Assembly (NCBI RefSeq): GCF_010093235.1
Contig: NZ_PDWP01000004.1
Location: forward strand, 62,001 to 126,000
DNA: 64,000 bases
DNA from: Pseudoxanthomonas suwonensis
GTDB taxonomy: Bacteria > Pseudomonadota > Gammaproteobacteria > Xanthomonadales > Xanthomonadaceae
Reading direction: 5' to 3'
In this document: positions 16,883 through 25,951 of the stretch, one piece after another
Numbering within the stretch: position 1 is the first letter of the stretch
How the letters are laid out: each line of letters begins with the position of its first letter
Program-made: the position numbers and the translations under genes
The notes under the pieces: generated by a model
What the model saw: only the letters and a program-made list of their open reading frames with translations
What the model was told of the DNA's origin: nothing
Databases searched by the model: none

Positions 16883-17875
16883 TCAGGCCGGCAGCGGCTG
16901 CTGTTCGATGCGCTGGTCGATCGCGCCGAAGATGCTGTTGCCCTCCCGGTCCAGCATCTCGATGCGGACGCGGTCGCCAAACTTCATGAACGGCGTGGAC
17001 GGCTTGCCATCGCGCAGGGCTTCGACCGTGCGCTTCTCGGCAAAGCACGAGGCGCCGCGCGACACATCCTGGTTGGCGATGGTGCCGGAACCAACGATGG
17101 TGCCGGCCGCCAGCGGCCGGGTCCTGGCCGCGTGCGCCACCAGCTGGGCGAAATCGAACTGCATGTCCTCGCCTGCCTCCGGCGCCCCGAACCACTCGCC
17201 GTTGTAGTGGGTGACCAGGGGCAGGTGCAGCTTGTTGCCGCGCCAGGCATCGCCCAGCTCGTCCGGGGTCACGAACACCGGGCCCAGCGCCGAGCGCGGC
17301 TTGGACTGCAGGAAGCCGAAGCCCTTGGCCAGCTCGTCCGGGATCAGGTTGCGCAGGGAAACGTCGTTGACCAGGCCGACCAGCTGGATGTGGCCGGCGG
17401 CCTGCTCCGGCGTGACCGCCATCGGCACGTCGTCGGTGACCACCACGATCTCGGCCTCCAGGTCGATGCCGTAGTCCTCGCTGACCACGCGCACCGGGTC
17501 GCGCGGGCCGAGGAAGCCGGCGGCGGTGGCCTGGTACATCAGCGGATCGGTATAGAAGCTCGCCGGGACTTCGGCGCCGCGGGCACGGCGCACGCGCTCG
17601 ACATGCGGCAGGTAGGCGCTGCCGTCGACGAATTCGTAGGCGCGCGGCAGCGGCGCGGCCAGGCTGGCCGGATCCAGCTCGAACGCACCGTCGGCCCTGC
17701 CCTCCTCCAGGGCCTCGGCCAGCGCCACCAGGCGCGGCGCGGCGTTCTGCCAGTCGTCCAGCGCCTGCTGCAGGGTCGCGGCGACGGCGGTGGCGCGCAC
17801 GGCGCGGGTCAGGTCGCGCGAGACCACGACCAGGGTGCCGTCGCGACCGCCTTCCTTGAGGGTTCCGAGCTTCAT
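16883..17875 (-). CDS. Fumarylacetoacetate hydrolase family protein
   Basis: 330 residues. The start at 17875 has GGAG at a good distance. The FAH fold is shown by YGIDLEAEIVVVTDDVP (metal-binding Glu/Asp), GLVNDVSLRNLIP, KPRSALGPVFVTPDELGD, and GTIVGSGTIANQDVSRG near the end. Together with maiA downstream it probably cleaves fumarylacetoacetate to fumarate and acetoacetate. It is of the shorter bacterial FAH type, so a related beta-diketone hydrolase activity cannot be excluded. hppD and hmgA are not in the window. Confidence 0.85.
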   Translation of the reverse strand: MKLGTLKEGGRDGTLVVVSRDLTRAVRATAVAATLQQALDDWQNAAPRLVALAEALEEGRADGAFELDPASLAAPLPRAYEFVDGSAYLPHVERVRRARGAEVPASFYTDPLMYQATAAGFLGPRDPVRVVSEDYGIDLEAEIVVVTDDVPMAVTPEQAAGHIQLVGLVNDVSLRNLIPDELAKGFGFLQSKPRSALGPVFVTPDELGDAWRGNKLHLPLVTHYNGEWFGAPEAGEDMQFDFAQLVAHAARTRPLAAGTIVGSGTIANQDVSRGASCFAEKRTVEALRDGKPSTPFMKFGDRVRIEMLDREGNSIFGAIDQRIEQQPLPA

Positions 17876-18240
17876 TGCGCGCTCCAGCTGGCTTTGGATG
17901 GCCGATTGTAGCGGCAGGCCGGCAAAGGTTTCATCGGAAACATAGGCCACCAGGGCCGCCTGAACGCTTTCCGCGGCCGTGCCGGGCGCCGGGACCGGAC
18001 TTGCCGTAGAATGCGCGCACCGATCTGCCAGCGGCCGTCCGTTTCCCCCAGGGAACGGCAGCGCCGGACCAGCTCCGGCGTCCCGCTGCTCCACCCCGAC
18101 GCCTTCCGCCTGGCATTCGCGCCGGTACCACCGGCCTGTCCCCTCTCGCAGCGCGGATTCACGGGAACGCTCCGAGTCACCGACCTAGACGGTCAGCACC
18201 CGTCGGCAACCGCCGCGGGTCATCCATGGAGTGTTCCTTG
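17876..18240. other. Divergent intergenic region
   Basis: About 365 bp separates the FAH-family gene (minus) from the DEAD-box helicase gene (plus). A good -10-like TAGAAT is present at 18007-18012 on the plus strand, but no clear -35 is seen. This would give the helicase mRNA a leader of over 200 nt, common for cold-inducible helicases (inference). No ORF in the region looks real. Confidence 0.35.
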
Positions 18241-19635
18241 ATGTCGTTCGAATCGCTGGGCCTTGCGCCCTTCCTGCTGCGTGCGCTCGCCGAGCAGGGC
18301 TACCAAACCCCTACCCCGATCCAGCAGCAGGCCATCCCGCTTGCCCTGGCAGGCCACGACCTGCTGGCCGGCGCCCAGACCGGCACCGGCAAGACCGCCG
18401 CCTTCGGCCTGCCGCTGCTGCAGTACCTGGGCACCGAGCCGCAGAAGGTCTCCGGCGGCCCGCGCAAGCCGCGCGCCCTGGTCCTGACCCCCACCCGCGA
18501 GCTGGCCACCCAGGTCCATGACAGCCTGCGCGGCTACAGCAAGTACCTGCGCATCCCCAGCGCCGTGATCTACGGCGGCGTGGGCATGGGCAACCAGCTG
18601 GACGCGCTGCGCCGCGGCGTTGACCTGGTGATCGCCTGCCCGGGCCGCCTGATCGACCACATCGAGCGCCGCAGCATCGACCTGTCCGGCATCGAGGTGC
18701 TGGTCCTGGACGAGGCCGACCGCATGCTCGACATGGGCTTCCTGCCCTCGATCAAGCGCATCCTGGCCAAGCTGCCCAAGCAGAACCGTCAGACCCTGCT
18801 GTTCTCGGCCACCTTCCCGGAGTCGATCAAGCAGCTGGCCATGGAGTTCATGCGCAACCCGCGCGAGGTCCAGGTGACTCCGCAGAACACCGTGGCCGAG
18901 ACCATCGCCCACCGCGTGCACCCGGTCGATGCGGCGCGCAAGCGCGAGCTGCTGCTGCACCTGCTCGGCCAGGACGCCCGGGTGCAGACCCTGGTGTTCG
19001 CCAAGACCAAGCACGGCAGCGACAAGCTGGCCACCCATCTGGAGAAGGCGGGCATCCGTGCCGCCGCGATCCACGGCAACAAGAGCCAGGGCCAGCGCCT
19101 GCGCGCGCTGGGCGACTTCAAGTCCGGCAAGGTCAACGTTCTGGTGGCCACCGACATCGCCGCGCGCGGCATCGACATCGACCAGCTGCCGCGGGTGATC
19201 AACTACGACCTGCCGATGGTCGCCGAGGACTACGTGCACCGCATCGGCCGCACCGGCCGCAACGGCGCCAGTGGCGAGGCCCTGTCGCTGGTGTCGCAGG
19301 AAGACGCCAAGCTGCTGCGCCAGATCGTGCGCATGCTCGGCCGTGACATGGAAATCCGCGACCTGCCGGGCTTCGAGCCGCAGGTGCCGATCCGCTGGGG
19401 CAACAGCGCCCCGGGCAAGGCCGAGCAGCCGGGCGGCCAGCGCCCGCCGCGCAAGCCGGGTGGCGGCCGCGGCCGGCGTCCGCACGGCGGTGGCGAAGGC
19501 CAGGCCCACGCCCATGCCGGCAACCGCGGCGGCAACGGCCGCAGCGGCAGCCGGGCTCCGGCCGGCGCCGCGCACGCCAACCAGCGCAACCAGCAGCGCA
19601 ACGGCGGCGGCCCGCGCCGCGACGCCAACCGCTGA
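18241..19635 (+). CDS. rhlE: DEAD-box ATP-dependent RNA helicase, RhlE type
   Basis: 464 residues from the ATG at 18241 (GGAG 9 nt upstream; an ATG at 18226 is less likely). Motifs run in order: Q motif ([13 protein letters not shown]), motif I AQTGTGKT, Ia PTRELA, II DEAD ([13 protein letters not shown]), [29 protein letters not shown] and [10 protein letters not shown]. The C-terminal 80 residues are a low-complexity Gly/Arg/Asn/His-rich tail, typical of RhlE-like helicases and likely to bind RNA. It acts in ribosome assembly or RNA turnover. The assignment to RhlE rather than another subgroup rests on length and tail. Confidence 0.88.
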   Translation: MSFESLGLAPFLLRALAEQGYQTPTPIQQQAIPLALAGHDLLAGAQTGTGKTAAFGLPLLQYLGTEPQKVSGGPRKPRALVLTPTRELATQVHDSLRGYSKYLRIPSAVIYGGVGMGNQLDALRRGVDLVIACPGRLIDHIERRSIDLSGIEVLVLDEADRMLDMGFLPSIKRILAKLPKQNRQTLLFSATFPESIKQLAMEFMRNPREVQVTPQNTVAETIAHRVHPVDAARKRELLLHLLGQDARVQTLVFAKTKHGSDKLATHLEKAGIRAAAIHGNKSQGQRLRALGDFKSGKVNVLVATDIAARGIDIDQLPRVINYDLPMVAEDYVHRIGRTGRNGASGEALSLVSQEDAKLLRQIVRMLGRDMEIRDLPGFEPQVPIRWGNSAPGKAEQPGGQRPPRKPGGGRGRRPHGGGEGQAHAHAGNRGGNGRSGSRAPAGAAHANQRNQQRNGGGPRRDANR

Positions 19636-19760
19636 AGTCGGCGACGGCACGGCGGCACGAAGGAACGGCAGCCACGGCTGCCGTTCCTGTTACAGGCTCC
19701 ACGATTCCCCCGCCGGACCCGCATTGCCGGCCCGGCCAGCCACGAACGACAATCCCTGCC

Positions 19761-20114
19761 ATGGAAATCTTCAAGGTCTTCACCCTCGAGGCGGCACATC
19801 GCCTGCCCAACGTGCCCGAGGGCCACAAGTGCTCGCGCCTGCACGGCCACTCGTTCCGGGTGGAGTTGCACGTGGAAGGCCCGGTCGATCCGCAGGCCGG
19901 CTGGGTGATGGACTTCGCCGACCTCAAGGCCGCGTTCAAGCCGCTGTACGAGCAGCTGGACCATCATTATCTCAACGACATCCCCGGCCTGGAAAACCCG
20001 ACCAGTGAGAACCTGGCCGCCTGGATCTGGGCGAGGCTCAAGCCCTCCGTTCCGCTGCTGAGCGAGGTCGTGGTCCACGAGACCTGCACCTCCGGCTGCC
20101 GCTACCGCGGCTGA
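19761..20114 (+). CDS. queD: 6-carboxytetrahydropterin synthase QueD
   Basis: 117 residues of the 6-pyruvoyltetrahydropterin synthase fold. Zinc ligands are H13 (EAAHRLP), H28 and H30 (CSRLHGHSF), with catalytic C24 in place. The C-terminal [15 protein letters not shown] holds the usual pterin-anchoring Glu (HET). It makes 6-carboxy-5,6,7,8-tetrahydropterin from dihydroneopterin triphosphate in queuosine synthesis. The short length fits bacterial QueD. It stands alone, 125 bp after the helicase gene. Confidence 0.88.
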   Translation: MEIFKVFTLEAAHRLPNVPEGHKCSRLHGHSFRVELHVEGPVDPQAGWVMDFADLKAAFKPLYEQLDHHYLNDIPGLENPTSENLAAWIWARLKPSVPLLSEVVVHETCTSGCRYRG

Positions 20115-20232
20115 GCACGCGCGCCGCGCCGCCGGCGCCAAGCCTTCCCCCCCATGGACGCCCCGCCCCGCCTGGCGGCCGGCGGCAATTCCGTGCTGGC
20201 CTTCACAAAGCTGGCCGGAAACATACGCGACA

Positions 20233-20274
20233 TGTTGCAACGCACAAAATGTCGGCGTATGCTGCATCGCACCA
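20233..20274 (+). promoter_or_regulatory. Pair of imperfect direct repeats before the phasin gene
   Basis: TGTTGCAACGCACAA (20233-20247) and TGCTGCATCGCACCA (20260-20274) match at 12 of 15 positions and are spaced 27 bp apart, upstream of the phasin start. TGCA/GCAC-type boxes of this kind occur upstream of polyhydroxyalkanoate genes controlled by PhaR. Assignment to PhaR is a guess from resemblance. Confidence 0.35.
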
Positions 20275-20302
20275 TAGAGGTGATCCGCAAGGGAGCCCAG
20301 CC

Positions 20303-20686
20303 ATGTCCTACCAGTTCAACGAGCAGCTCAGCGCCTATACCCACCAGTTCGCCTCGGTCGCCGCGCGCGTGAACCGCCTGGCGCTGGAGAACGCCGAGAC
20401 CCTGTTCGGTGTGCAGCTGCGCACGCTGGAGAAGAACGTCGAGGCGACCACCAGCTACCTGGGTGAACTCGCCGAGGCCCGCGACCTGGACGCCTACCGC
20501 AACCTGCTGCCGAAGGGCCTGCAGGTCGCCCGCGACAACGCCGAGCGCGTCGCCGCCGCCGGCCAGGAGGTCATCGGCCTGACGCTGAAGACCGGCGAGG
20601 CCCTGGGCGAGCTGGCCAAGGGCCAGTTCGAGGCCGCCACCAGCCAGGTCCAGGCCACCGTCGCCAAGGCCGCGCGCAAGCGCTGA
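20303..20686 (+). CDS. Phasin family protein
   Basis: 127 residues, almost entirely helical: FNEQLSAYTHQFASVAARVN, a leucine-rich amphipathic region with LALENAETLFGVQL, and a C-terminal Ala/Lys-rich segment (VQATVAKAARKR). This is the usual phasin-family pattern; phasins coat polyhydroxyalkanoate granules and, in some bacteria, act as general stress or DNA-associated proteins. GGGAG lies before the start. No PHA synthase gene is in the window, so a granule role is inferred from family only. A strong terminator follows. Confidence 0.82.
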   Translation: MSYQFNEQLSAYTHQFASVAARVNRLALENAETLFGVQLRTLEKNVEATTSYLGELAEARDLDAYRNLLPKGLQVARDNAERVAAAGQEVIGLTLKTGEALGELAKGQFEAATSQVQATVAKAARKR

Positions 20687-20755
20687 GCGGCACCCGGGGC
20701 ACGCCCCGGACAACAGTTCCAAGTCTTTGCGCGGACCCCCTCCCCCGCGCAAACC

Positions 20756-20795
20756 AGGCCCGGCAGCATCCCCTCCCGCTGCCGGGCCTTTTTTT
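20756..20795 (+). terminator. Strong rho-independent terminator after the phasin gene
   Basis: A perfect 12-bp stem (AGGCCCGGCAGC / GCTGCCGGGCCT) with a 10-base loop is followed directly by a run of seven T. It ends just before the stop codon of the convergent HxlR gene. Confidence 0.9.
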
Positions 20796-20800
20796 GTCTC

Positions 20801-21166
20801 TCAGGCGGCCTGGTCCGCACCAGCCGCCGTGCGGCCGATGTGCTGGTCGCCCCACGCCTTCAATGCCCGGATCACCGGCGCCAGGGTGCGGCCATAGTCG
20901 CTGAGCCGGTACTCCACCCTTGGCGGTACTTCCGGATAGACGGTGCGCGCCACCAGCCCGGCGCCCTCCAGCTCGCGCAGCTGGTTGGTGAGCATGCGCT
21001 GGGTGATCCGCGGCAGCATGCGCCGCAGCTCGTTGAAGCGCAGCACGTCCGCTTCCAGCAGGCGGTAGAGGATCACGCCCTTCCACTTGCCGCCGATCAG
21101 CTCGAGGGTGGCCTCCACCGTGCAACCGGCGGTGCAGTCGAAGCGTGCGTGGGGAGTGCGGGCCAT
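20801..21166 (-). CDS. HxlR/MarR-type winged-helix regulator
   Basis: 121 residues with the HxlR winged helix-turn-helix pattern: C10 followed by a second Cys at 14 (CTAGC), [21 protein letters not shown], the recognition helix region [20 protein letters not shown], and the wing [15 protein letters not shown]. Members with an N-terminal Cys (YodB, QorR types) sense quinones or oxidants by thiol chemistry. It is divergent from a quinone oxidoreductase-like gene 101 bp away, the classic arrangement for regulator and target. Two ATGTGC hexamers 11 bp apart (21188-21193 and 21199-21204) lie between them and could be part of the operator. Confidence 0.85.
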   Translation of the reverse strand: MARTPHARFDCTAGCTVEATLELIGGKWKGVILYRLLEADVLRFNELRRMLPRITQRMLTNQLRELEGAGLVARTVYPEVPPRVEYRLSDYGRTLAPVIRALKAWGDQHIGRTAAGADQAA

Positions 21167-21267
21167 GGCGGTACCTTCTTCGACACTATGTGCACGGCAT
21201 GTGCGTACTTCCATGGCGACAGGATAAGCGCGAAATTGCGCTCCCCCCAGAACGCTTGGAGCACGCC

Positions 21268-22287
21268 ATGAAAGCGATCGGCACCACCGGGCCCCTGCCC
21301 GCTTCCGACCCGCGCTCGCTGGTCGACCTGGAGCTGCCGGATCCGGAATACGGCGAACACGACCTGCTGGTCGAAGTCCGCGCCATCTCGGTCAACCCCG
21401 TGGACGTGAAGGTCCGCGCCTCAGCCCAGCCCGAGGCCGGCAGCCACCGCATCCTCGGCTGGGACGCGGTCGGCCAGGTGCGGGCGGTCGGCAGCCGGGT
21501 CGAAGGGTTCCAGCCCGGCGACCGCGTGTACTACGCCGGCCAGATCGACCGGCCCGGATCCAACGCCCAGCTGCAGGCCGTGGATGCGCGCATCGCCGCG
21601 CATGCGCCGCGGACCCTGGGCGACGAGGACGCGGCCGCCCTGCCGCTGACCTCCCTGACCGGCTGGGAAACCCTGTTCGACCGCCTGCGCGTGCACGACC
21701 CTGTGCCCGGTTCGGCCCATGCCCTGCTGGTGATCGGCGGCGCCGGCGGCGTCGGGTCGATCACCATACAGCTGGCGCGCGCGCTCACCGGATTGACCGT
21801 GATCGCCACGGCCTCGCGCCCGGAAACCGTGGAATGGGTGAAGAAGATGGGCGCCCACCACGTCATCGACCACCGCCAGCCGCTGGCGCCGCAGGTCGCG
21901 GCGCTGGGCCTGGGCGCGCCGGCCTTCGTGTTCTCGACCACCCACACCGACCGCTACCTGGCCGACATCGTGGACCTGATCGCACCGCAGGGCCGCATCG
22001 CGCTGATCGACGACCCGGCCTCGCTGGACATCCTGCCGCTCAAGCGCAAGAGCCTGTCGATCCACTGGGAGCTGATGTTCACCCGCCCGCTGTTCGGCAC
22101 GGCGGACCTGCAGCGCCAGCAGGAAATCCTGGGCGAGGTGGCACGCCTGGTGGACGCGGGGAAGATCTCCACCACCCGCACCGGTTCGCTGGGCGCGATC
22201 AATGCCGCCAACCTGCGCCAGGCGCATGCCCTGCTGGAAAGCGGCAAGGCGATCGGCAAGACCACCCTGGCCGGCTTCGAAGGCTGA
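21268..22287 (+). CDS. Zinc-free MDR-family quinone oxidoreductase/alkenal reductase
   Basis: 339 residues of the medium-chain dehydrogenase/reductase family. The N-terminal GroES-like domain ([38 protein letters not shown]) is followed by the NADPH-binding Rossmann fold with [20 protein letters not shown]. The zinc-binding cysteines of alcohol dehydrogenases are absent. It most resembles the QOR2/zinc-type ADH-like subgroup that reduces quinones or reactive carbonyls with NADPH. The divergent HxlR regulator supports induction by electrophiles (inference). Confidence 0.85.
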   Translation: MKAIGTTGPLPASDPRSLVDLELPDPEYGEHDLLVEVRAISVNPVDVKVRASAQPEAGSHRILGWDAVGQVRAVGSRVEGFQPGDRVYYAGQIDRPGSNAQLQAVDARIAAHAPRTLGDEDAAALPLTSLTGWETLFDRLRVHDPVPGSAHALLVIGGAGGVGSITIQLARALTGLTVIATASRPETVEWVKKMGAHHVIDHRQPLAPQVAALGLGAPAFVFSTTHTDRYLADIVDLIAPQGRIALIDDPASLDILPLKRKSLSIHWELMFTRPLFGTADLQRQQEILGEVARLVDAGKISTTRTGSLGAINAANLRQAHALLESGKAIGKTTLAGFEG

Positions 22288-22327
22288 GCCGGGACCGCGG
22301 CTGGGGCGCGCCCGCCCGGGGCGCGCC

Positions 22328-23011
22328 TCAGCCGGCCAGCGACAGGTTCGACGCCAGCCGCGCCGGATCCGGCGCCGGGCAGTACGGCAGCCGGCCCAGG
22401 CAGGGCGCGTCCAGGCGCGCCGAAAGCAGTGCGAGGTTCTCCTCGCGGCAGGCCATGTGCGGATCGACCTCGCTGGCGATCCAGCCGGCCAGCCGGAACC
22501 CGTCGGCGGCGATCGCGCGCGCGGTCAGGCGGGCATGGTTGAGGCAGCCCAGGCGCATGCCGACCACCAGCACCACCGGCGCCTCCAGCGCGCGCACCAG
22601 GTCGGCCTGGTCGATATCACCGGCCAGCGGCGCGGCCCAGCCGCCCACGCCCTCGACGACGACGACGTCCGCCTGCGCGCGCAGGCGGCCGAAGGCTTCC
22701 AGCAACGGCGGCAGCGTGATCCCGACACCGGCGGCGCGCGCGGCCAGTTCCGGCGCCAGCGGCTCCGGCAGCGCACAGGGATTGAGGTCGGCATAGGCCG
22801 GTCGCGGATCGCTGGCCGCCTGCAGCGCCAGCGCATCCTCGTTGCGCCACGCCCCTTCGATGCGCTCGCAACCGCTGGCCACCGGCTTCATGCCGACCGC
22901 GCGCCGGCCCGCGTTGCGCAGCGCATGCAGCAGGGCACAGCTGGCGAGGGTCTTGCCGGCGCCGGTATCGGTGCCGGTGACGTAGAGGCGGTCGACGCTG
23001 CCCAGGTCCAT
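22328..23011 (-). CDS. bioD: Dethiobiotin synthetase
   Basis: 227 residues from the ATG at 23011. The P-loop is YVTGTDTGAGKTLASCALL, followed by GMKPVASGCE, the VVVEGVGGWAAPL substrate loop, and GMRLGCLNHARLTARAI, all BioD hallmarks. It closes the ureido ring of biotin by carboxylating 7,8-diaminopelargonic acid using ATP. It is convergent with the oxidoreductase gene (40 bp apart) and divergent from msrC. Other bio genes are not in the window. An in-frame extension to 23200 lacks coding character. Confidence 0.9.
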   Translation of the reverse strand: MDLGSVDRLYVTGTDTGAGKTLASCALLHALRNAGRRAVGMKPVASGCERIEGAWRNEDALALQAASDPRPAYADLNPCALPEPLAPELAARAAGVGITLPPLLEAFGRLRAQADVVVVEGVGGWAAPLAGDIDQADLVRALEAPVVLVVGMRLGCLNHARLTARAIAADGFRLAGWIASEVDPHMACREENLALLSARLDAPCLGRLPYCPAPDPARLASNLSLAG

Positions 23012-23116
23012 CTCCAACTCCAGTCGGCCGCCGGATGCGGCCGGCGGATCATACGCGCCACGCAGCATCCCGCGACCCGTGCGATGTCCGGCCGGCGCTG
23101 CAGGTAACATGCGCGC

Positions 23117-23602
23117 ATGTCCTTCACCACCATCCCGCTTACCGGCAGCAAGCCGGAACAGTACGACCAGCTCCTGTCGCAGGTGCGCGGCCTGCTGCAT
23201 GGCGAACGCGACCGCATCGCCAATGCCGCCAACCTGTCGTCACTGGTCTACCACGCCCTGCCCGCGCTCAACTGGGTCGGCTTCTACTTCCACGACGGCG
23301 AGGAACTTGTCGTGGGTCCGTTCCAGGGCCTGCCGGCCTGCGTGCGCATCCCCCTGGACAAGGGCGTGTGCGGCGCGGCGGCGAGCACCCGCCAGACCCA
23401 GCGCGTGGCCGACGTGCATGCCTTCCCGGGCCATATCGCCTGCGACTCGGCCTCGCGTTCGGAGCTGGTCGTGCCGCTGGTCGATGGCGACTCCCTGATC
23501 GGCGTGTTCGACCTGGACAGCCCGGAGCCCGACCGCTTCGACGCGGACGACCAGGCCGGCCTGGAAGCCATCGCCGCCGCCTTCGTGCAGTCGCTGCGCT
23601 GA
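23117..23602 (+). CDS. msrC: Free methionine-(R)-sulfoxide reductase (GAF domain)
   Basis: 161 residues made of a single GAF domain. The three redox cysteines are C75, C85 and C109 (GLPACVRIPLDKGVCG and GHIACDSASRSE), with the same +10 and +24 spacing as the E. coli enzyme. WVGFYFHDGEELVVGPFQG and ELVVPLVDGDSLIGVFDLDS are the other conserved segments. It reduces free Met-R-sulfoxide using thioredoxin in the cytoplasm. The btuB riboswitch region begins about 50 bp after its stop. Confidence 0.92.
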   Translation: MSFTTIPLTGSKPEQYDQLLSQVRGLLHGERDRIANAANLSSLVYHALPALNWVGFYFHDGEELVVGPFQGLPACVRIPLDKGVCGAAASTRQTQRVADVHAFPGHIACDSASRSELVVPLVDGDSLIGVFDLDSPEPDRFDADDQAGLEAIAAAFVQSLR

Positions 23603-23653
23603 TCGCGGCACCCGAGGGCATGGCCGCCACGGCCTGCCCTCCGTCCCGCTCCT

Positions 23654-23682
23654 TTGCCCGCCCTGCCTCTTCGGCATAGACT
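23654..23682 (+). promoter_or_regulatory. Probable sigma-70 promoter of the btuB leader
   Basis: TTGCCC (23654-23659), a 17-bp spacer and TAGACT (23677-23682) match the -35 and -10 consensus at four positions each. The predicted start, about 23689, falls exactly where the riboswitch begins. Confidence 0.55.
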
Positions 23683-23690
23683 GCGCGCAC

Positions 23691-23898
23691 TTTCGGGTGA
23701 CCGCGGCATGGGCCGCGGTTGAAACGGGAAGCCGGTGAGTCCGGCGCGGCCCCAGGCCACGCGGATAGTCCGGCGCTGCCCCCGCAACGGTAAGCAGGAC
23801 AAGTCCGGGCACACCGCCACTGTGCGAATCGCATGGGAAGGCGCCCGGATGGAGCAGGCCACGCGCCTGTTCGCCCGCGAGCCCGGAGACCGGCCCGG
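23691..23898 (+). promoter_or_regulatory. Cobalamin (AdoCbl) riboswitch upstream of btuB
   Basis: The conserved core elements of the class appear in order: GAAACGGGAAGCCGGTGAG, the GCTGCCCCCGCAACGGTAA block (B12 box region), AAGTCCGGGCAC with GCCACTGTG, TGGGAAGGCG, and the closing GAGCCCGGAGACCGGCC. Bound cobalamin should lower expression of btuB. About 140 nt of further leader follow before the btuB start codon at 24038, enough for a terminator or a sequestering helix, although no clean T-tract terminator is seen. Confidence 0.93.
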
Positions 23899-24037
23899 AA
23901 GACGACTGGTTGCGATGCGGTGGGCATCGTGGGCGGCAGATGCGTGTCGTCCGCACGCGCCTGGCGTTTGCATCCCCTCCTGCCTTGCAGCCCCTACCGC
24001 CATGTCGCGCGGGCGTGCGCGACCCCAGGAGAGATGC

Positions 24038-25900
24038 ATGAAGCCGTCCCCGTTCCGTCCGCTTTGCCTTGCCATGGCCGCTGCCCTGGCGCCTGCCAGC
24101 GCCTTCGCGCTGGAGGCGGCCACCGACCTCGACCAGGTCGTGGTCACCGCTACCCGTACCGTCCAGTCCGTGCACGAGAGCCTGGTGCCGGTGCAGGTGA
24201 TCGACCGCGCCGCCATCGAGCGCAGCCAGGCCGGCTCGCTGCAGGATCTGCTGCGCGGCCGCGCCGGCATCAACCTGTCCAACCAGGGCGGTCACGGCAA
24301 GGTCAGCGCACTGATGCTGCGCGGCACCGAGTCCGACCACGTGCTGATGCTGGTCGACGGCATGCGCATCGGTGCGGCCAGCAACGGCATGCCCGCGCTG
24401 CAGGACATCCCCCTGGACCAGGTCGAGCGGATCGAGATCGTGCGCGGGCCGCGCTCCAGCCTGTACGGCTCGGAGGCGATCGGCGGCGTGATCCAGGTGT
24501 TCACCCGCGCCGCCGGCGATGGCCTGCGCCAGGACCTGCGCATCGGCGTGGGCAGCCATGGACTGCGCGAGGCCAATGCCGGCCTGTCGTACCGCGGCCA
24601 GGGTGGCTGGGTCGCGGCCCGCGCCGGCCACCGCGAGGAAGAGGGCTTCAACGCCTGCCGCGGCACCGCCGCGGGCTGGGGCGCCGGCTGCTACGTGGAC
24701 GAGCCGGATCGGGACGGCCACCGCAACACCTCGCTCAACCTGCGCGGCGGAATGAAGCTGGGCGAGGACGTGGAAGTGCAGGCGCACCTGCTCGACTCCG
24801 CCAGCCGCAACGAGTACGACGGCAGCGTGTTCGGCGGCAACGAAGCCGACAACCTGCAGCAGGTGGTCGGCGGCCGCCTCGACTGGCGCATCGCCGAGCG
24901 TGTCTCCCTGCAGGCCCAGCTCGGCCGTACCCGCGACGACGCCCACGGCTACCACCGCGACGGCGCCTCGCGCACCCTGGTCAACGTGTTCCGCACCCGC
25001 CGCGACCTGGCCTCGCTGCAGCTGGATGCGGGTTTCGGCGCCGACCAGCTGCTCAGCGCCGGCCTGGACTGGCAGGACGACCATGTCGCCAGCGCCAACG
25101 GTTTCGACCGCGACCGCCGCGACAACCTCGGCGCCTTCGTCGAGTACCAGGGCCGCTTCGGCGCGCACTCGCTGCAGGCCAGCGTGCGCAACGACGACAA
25201 CGCCCAGTTCGGCGACCACGCCACCGGCAGCCTCGGCTACGGCTTCGACCTGGACGGGACCTGGCGCCTGGCCGCCAGCGCCGGAACCGGCTTCAAGGCG
25301 CCGACCTTCAACGACCTGTACTACCCCGGCTTCAGCAATCCGCTGCTGGAACCGGAGGAGTCGCGCAGCGTGAACCTTGGCGTGCACGGCCAGGGCGAAG
25401 GCTGGAGCCTGGGCGTGGACGTGTTCCAGACCCGGATCGACGAACTGATCGGCTATGACACCGGCTTCAACCTGGTGAACATCGACCGCGCCCGCATCCG
25501 CGGCGCCGAGCTGACCGCGGCCACCGCGCTGGCCGGCTTCGACCTGGCGCTGGAACTGAGCTGGCTGGATCCGCGCAACGACAGCGACGGCCTCAACGAC
25601 GGCAACTGGCTGCCGCGGCGCGCGCGCCGCACCGGCCGCATCGACGTGGACCGCCGCTTCGGCGTGTTCAATGCAGGCCTGAGCGTCACCGGCGCCAGCA
25701 ACCGCTACGACGATGTCGCCAACACCACCCGCCTGGGCGGCTACGGACTGGTCGACCTGCGCCTGGAGTGGACCCTGTCGCCGGCGTGGACCCTGCAGGC
25801 CAAGGCGAACAACGTGTTCGACCGCAGCTACGAAACCGCGGCCTGGTACAACCAGCCCGGGCGCGAGTACGCCCTGGCTCTGCAGTACCGCACGCCGTGA
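24038..25900 (+). CDS. btuB: TonB-dependent vitamin B12 receptor
   Basis: 620 residues. The start at 24038 has AGGAG 5 nt upstream. It has a signal peptide (LAMAAALAPASAFA), then a TonB box region (DLDQVVVTATRTVQ), a plug domain (LQDLLRGRAGINLSNQG, IEIVRGPRSSLYGSEAIGG) and a 22-strand barrel. The length is typical of BtuB (about 600). It brings cobalamin across the outer membrane with energy from TonB. The cobalamin riboswitch in its leader makes the substrate assignment strong. The last residues (ALALQYRTP) end in Pro rather than the usual aromatic residue. Confidence 0.92.
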   Translation: MKPSPFRPLCLAMAAALAPASAFALEAATDLDQVVVTATRTVQSVHESLVPVQVIDRAAIERSQAGSLQDLLRGRAGINLSNQGGHGKVSALMLRGTESDHVLMLVDGMRIGAASNGMPALQDIPLDQVERIEIVRGPRSSLYGSEAIGGVIQVFTRAAGDGLRQDLRIGVGSHGLREANAGLSYRGQGGWVAARAGHREEEGFNACRGTAAGWGAGCYVDEPDRDGHRNTSLNLRGGMKLGEDVEVQAHLLDSASRNEYDGSVFGGNEADNLQQVVGGRLDWRIAERVSLQAQLGRTRDDAHGYHRDGASRTLVNVFRTRRDLASLQLDAGFGADQLLSAGLDWQDDHVASANGFDRDRRDNLGAFVEYQGRFGAHSLQASVRNDDNAQFGDHATGSLGYGFDLDGTWRLAASAGTGFKAPTFNDLYYPGFSNPLLEPEESRSVNLGVHGQGEGWSLGVDVFQTRIDELIGYDTGFNLVNIDRARIRGAELTAATALAGFDLALELSWLDPRNDSDGLNDGNWLPRRARRTGRIDVDRRFGVFNAGLSVTGASNRYDDVANTTRLGGYGLVDLRLEWTLSPAWTLQAKANNVFDRSYETAAWYNQPGREYALALQYRTP

Positions 25901-25909
25901 GCGGTCAGA

Positions 25910-25934
25910 GGCAGGCGCCGCCCTGGCGCCTGCC
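25910..25934. terminator. Hairpin between convergent btuB and DUF885 genes
   Basis: A perfect 10-bp stem (GGCAGGCGCC / GGCGCCTGCC) with a 5-base loop sits between the two stop codons. No T tract follows on either strand, so it may act with Rho or simply protect the 3' ends. Confidence 0.4.
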
Positions 25935-25951
25935 GCGGGGTGGCGCCGGCC

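Noticed and set aside
23240-25387. A 715-codon minus-strand frame opposite btuB and the riboswitch
   Set aside because: It covers a clear riboswitch and btuB on the plus strand, and its translation has no family features.
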